The position numbers and the translations under genes were made by a program. Of a stretch of DNA of 7,373 nucleotides, positions 5,659-7,373 are shown one piece after another (positions within the stretch are counted from its first letter, which is position 1; the number at the start of each line of letters is the position of its first letter). Below the pieces are notes generated by a model. The model did not search any database. It was not told the DNA's origin and saw only the letters and a list, made by a program, of their open reading frames with translations. The stretch is taken from positions 1 through 7,373 of the forward strand of contig JBDRGZ010000031.1 in NCBI GenBank assembly GCA_043817345.1, in the 5' to 3' direction. This DNA is from CAYSXS01 sp043817345 (lineage in GTDB: Bacteria; Patescibacteriota; Patescibacteriia; UBA2196).

Positions 5659-5799
5659 TTACTCACTCACTTGATAATAGCAAGCTGGTAATTTTTCCCT
5701 ATTTTTATGATAAGCCACACATTCACAACACTTACCCTTTTTGTCACAAGAATAAGTACAATTACAATTTTTTAAATTGTTTTGAATATTACATTCCAT
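5659..5799 (-). CDS. Small cysteine-rich protein, DUF6485-like
   Basis: A 46-aa protein starting MECNIQNNLKNCNCTYSC, with eight cysteines (C3, C12, C14, C18, C24, C25, C27, C40) and H31. The order C-x-C-T-Y-x-C, then GKCCECVAYH, then LPACYY matches my memory of the DUF6485 family: small proteins of unknown function, presumably metal binding. The same frame stays open upstream to 5895, but that extension lies inside the end of rarA and is not cysteine-rich, so I take the ATG at 5799. This ATG is 4 bases after the rarA stop with no Shine-Dalgarno sequence, so translation probably depends on coupling to rarA. No GC-containing terminator follows directly; an AT-only inverted repeat overlaps its stop codon. 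Confidence 0.8.
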   Translation of the reverse strand: MECNIQNNLKNCNCTYSCDKKGKCCECVAYHKNREKLPACYYQVSE

Positions 5800-5803
5800 A
5801 TTT

Positions 5804-7045
5804 TTATATATAAAATTTAGAATCTTTAATTTCATCTGGCAAATACCCTTGTTTTGAATCGTCTTCAGAATGAGGGTATTTATATTCTTTATCATAACCT
5901 AAATCTTTCATTAATTTTGTTGGAGCATTTCTTAAATGTAATGGTACAGATAAATTCATTGTATCTTTCAAAGTTTTTTCTGCTCTACATAAAGCCATAT
6001 ATGATTTATTGTCTTTTGGTGCTCTAGCTAAATATACAACACCTTGAGCTAAATTAATTCTACATTCAGGTAAACCAATTTTTTCTACTGCTTCAAATAC
6101 AGCATTAGCCACAACCAAAGCCATTGAATGTACATTACCAATATCTTCTGAAGCAAATACTACCATTCTACGAGCAATAAACTTAGGATCCTCCCCTGCT
6201 GCTAGCATTCTTACTAGCCAATATATCGATGCATCCACATCTGATCCGCGCATTGATTTAATAAAAGCAGATATTACATTGTAATGTTCATCTCCTTTTT
6301 TATCATATAAAAGGGCCTTGTGTTGTAAAGCTTCTTCAATTAATTTTTTTGTTATCTTTTTATCTTTTGCAACATATTTAGCAGATATTTCTAAACCATT
6401 TAAAATTGTTCTAGCATCTCCATTTGCTGCATTAATTAAAAATTCTTCTGCATCTTTATTAATCTTTAACTTTAAGCCCCCTAATCCCCTTTCTTTATCT
6501 TCTAAAGCACCTTCAATAACTTGTTGTAGGTCTTTGATACTTAAAGGTTTTAAAACATACACTCTAGATCTTGATAAAAGAGCAGCTATAACTTCAAAAC
6601 TAGGATTTTCTGTTGTTGCTCCAATTAATGTGATTATTCCTTTTTCCACATATGGGAGTAAAGCATCTTGTTGAGCTTTGTTCCATCTATGAATTTCATC
6701 TATAAATAATATTGTTCTAGTGTTATTAAACTTTCTTTGGTCATGAGCTTTTTTAACAATAACTAATAAATCTTTTTTACCAGCTGTTACAGCTGAAAGT
6801 TGGATAAAATTTGAATTAGTAATTTTAGCAATCACAGCAGCCAAAGTTGTTTTACCGCAACCTGGAGGACCCCAAAAGATCATAGATGGTAGTTCATCCT
6901 GCTCTATGGCTTTACGTAATAAAGTATTTGGTCCAACTATTTCCTTTTGGCCTGCATATTCATCTAAATTTCTTGGTCTCATTCTATCAGCTAAAGGAGC
7001 GTGTTGGGCTAAATCTTTTTCTAAATTTTGGTCAAATAAATCCAT
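5804..7045 (-). CDS. rarA: Replication-associated recombination protein A (RarA/MgsA), AAA+ ATPase
   Basis: RarA is a clamp-loader-related AAA+ ATPase (Mgs1/WRNIP1 relatives) that acts on single-stranded gaps at stalled replication forks and binds SSB in studied bacteria. At 413 aa it is close to the usual 420-450. All motifs are present: Walker A GPPGCGKTT (59-67), Walker B ILFIDEIHRW (112-121) with D116 and E117, sensor 1 GATTENPSF (142-150) and arginine-finger candidates R159/R161 in LLSRSRV. The C-terminal tetramerisation/MgsA region runs from about 250, including GSDVDASIYWLVRML, GEDPKFIARRMVVFASEDIG and HLRNAPTKLMK. The start (MDLFDQNLEKDLAQHAPLADRM) is typical of the family. There is no Shine-Dalgarno sequence, and the likely promoter is so close that the leader may be only a few bases. 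The DUF6485-like gene follows after 4 bases. Confidence 0.97.
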   Translation of the reverse strand: MDLFDQNLEKDLAQHAPLADRMRPRNLDEYAGQKEIVGPNTLLRKAIEQDELPSMIFWGPPGCGKTTLAAVIAKITNSNFIQLSAVTAGKKDLLVIVKKAHDQRKFNNTRTILFIDEIHRWNKAQQDALLPYVEKGIITLIGATTENPSFEVIAALLSRSRVYVLKPLSIKDLQQVIEGALEDKERGLGGLKLKINKDAEEFLINAANGDARTILNGLEISAKYVAKDKKITKKLIEEALQHKALLYDKKGDEHYNVISAFIKSMRGSDVDASIYWLVRMLAAGEDPKFIARRMVVFASEDIGNVHSMALVVANAVFEAVEKIGLPECRINLAQGVVYLARAPKDNKSYMALCRAEKTLKDTMNLSVPLHLRNAPTKLMKDLGYDKEYKYPHSEDDSKQGYLPDEIKDSKFYI

Positions 7046-7056
7046 AGACTTATGTT

Positions 7057-7084
7057 ATCTTAAATAACTATTTTTTACAAACAA
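7057..7084 (-). promoter_or_regulatory. Candidate promoter of rarA
   Basis: On the - strand TTGTTT (7084-7079) and TAAGAT (7062-7057) are 16 bases apart. The -35 match is poor, but the -10 context TTAAGATAA repeats that of the mreB promoter. Expected initiation near 7050 is only about 5 bases before the ATG. The -35 box lies in the U-tract side of the upstream gene's terminator, so the space between the two units is minimal. Confidence 0.35.
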
Positions 7085-7104
7085 AAAATCCCTGAAATCA
7101 GGGA
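7083..7104 (-). terminator. Intrinsic terminator after the 42-aa cysteine-rich gene
   Basis: For - strand transcripts TCCCTGA (7104-7098) pairs with TCAGGGA (7095-7089); a 6-bp stem with a 4-base loop is the realistic fold. It is followed directly by six T. It lies about 50 bases after the stop at 7155 and before rarA, separating the two genes transcriptionally. Confidence 0.85.
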
Positions 7105-7154
7105 GCCCCAAATCTGACATATTATTTAATTTTTATGTTATTCAACATTATTTT

Positions 7155-7283
7155 TTATTTCTCGTCACATCCACATTCACATTCAATTCCACACTCACAG
7201 CAATGGTAACATAAATCTGGTTTGCATTCACACTTTGTATTATGGTTAATTGGCATTGTACATTTTTTACACCGTTCTTCCAT
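7155..7283 (-). CDS. 42-aa cysteine-rich protein, possible metal-binding peptide
   Basis: The ATG at 7283 opens a frame of 42 codons ending in TAA. The protein begins MEERCKKCTMPI and has 11 cysteines (5, 8, 18, 20, 25, 28, 29, 31, 35, 37, 39) plus H14 and H27. The CxxC at 5-8 and the dense C-x-C series in the second half resemble metallothioneins or a degenerate zinc ribbon, but I recognise no family. Support for a real gene: a weak Shine-Dalgarno (AGG, 7 bases before ATG), an intrinsic terminator about 50 bases after the stop, a TATAAT at 7368-7363 upstream, and a cysteine content very unlikely for a random AT-rich frame. It is not homologous in any obvious way to the DUF6485-like protein beyond shared richness in Cys. 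Function unknown. Confidence 0.7.
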   Translation of the reverse strand: MEERCKKCTMPINHNTKCECKPDLCYHCCECGIECECGCDEK

Positions 7284-7292
7284 ATTTACCTA

Positions 7293-7336
7293 TCCGCCTG
7301 TGCCACTAAAGTCTTGCTTGACTTCGGCGGACAGGC
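7293..7336. repeat. GC-rich compound palindrome upstream of the 42-aa gene
   Basis: TCCGCC (7293-7298) pairs with GGCGGA (7326-7331), enclosing a second stem AAAGTC (7308-7313) with GACTTC (7320-7325), which includes one G-U in - strand RNA. A competing pairing, GCCTGT (7296-7301) with ACAGGC (7331-7336), shares bases with the outer stem, so the two outer stems exclude each other. It shares its TCCGCC...GGCGGA ends with the mreC leader element at 2359-2390. It lies within the probable leader of the cysteine-rich gene. Confidence 0.75.
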
Positions 7337-7362
7337 TTTTATTTCCCAAACCTTCTTTGTCT

Positions 7363-7368
7363 ATTATA
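7363..7368 (-). promoter_or_regulatory. Candidate -10 box for the 42-aa gene
   Basis: A perfect TATAAT reads on the - strand at 7368-7363. The matching -35 region lies beyond the window edge, so the call is incomplete. Initiation near 7356 would place the palindrome at 7293-7336 in a leader of about 73 bases. Confidence 0.35.
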
Positions 7369-7373
7369 GTATT

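Noticed and set aside
5637..5660. Perfect 10-bp inverted repeat of only A and T after the DUF6485-like gene, considered as its terminator
   Set aside because: The stem is AT-only, overlaps the stop codon, and has no clean U-tract after it on the - strand. It is too weak to call; the hairpin at 5571-5587 is a better candidate for ending this transcript.
5595..5813. 72-codon + strand frame antisense to the DUF6485-like gene
   Set aside because: The opposite strand carries a recognisable Cys pattern and coupling to rarA. This frame starts within a terminator tail and has low-complexity aromatic content.
6318..6674. 118-codon + strand frame antisense to rarA
   Set aside because: Shadow of the rarA sensor and lid region; rarA is complete there.
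1..7373. CRISPR array, tRNA, rRNA, toxin-antitoxin or phage-defence module
   Set aside because: No regularly spaced repeats, no tRNA-like cloverleaf arms, and no gene pair with toxin, nuclease or defence motifs. rarA is a housekeeping repair factor.

Overview
This is an AT-rich bacterial window (about 30% G+C by eye) that uses TGA as a normal stop, at the end of uppP. Tightly packed genes, short GC-rich palindromes in AT-rich spacers, few Shine-Dalgarno sequences and several tiny cysteine-rich proteins suggest an uncultured small-genome lineage, perhaps Patescibacteria/CPR. That placement is an inference from style, not from a marker gene.

Left edge to 3.6 kb: a clipped reading frame on the + strand (3-98) resembles the C-terminal tail of an IS110-type transposase. 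Facing it on the - strand is a cell-envelope operon, mreB-mreC-mreD-uppP. MreB filaments, the MreC scaffold and MreD direct side-wall peptidoglycan synthesis, and UppP recycles the undecaprenyl carrier that this synthesis consumes. A good sigma70-type promoter precedes mreB. The two wide gaps in the operon (mreB/mreC and mreD/uppP) hold palindromic repeats that could tune or split the transcript.

3.6-5.6 kb: a single GT4-family glycosyltransferase gene (- strand) has its own strong promoter and intrinsic terminator. It is divergent from a hypothetical gene (+ strand, 165 aa) with a C-terminal Cys/His cluster and its own terminator. The shared spacer carries a perfect DnaA-box 9-mer.

5.6-7.37 kb (- strand): rarA, an AAA+ ATPase acting at stalled replication forks, is followed after 4 bases by a 46-aa cysteine-rich gene resembling the DUF6485 family. 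Upstream of rarA, and separated from it by a terminator, is an unrecognised 42-aa protein with 11 cysteines. Its leader carries another GC-rich palindrome.

Most of the window is ordinary core-genome content. I see no convincing new multi-gene system. The parts most worth following up are the palindromic repeats, the gene-internal regulation they imply, the DnaA box and the small cysteine-rich proteins.
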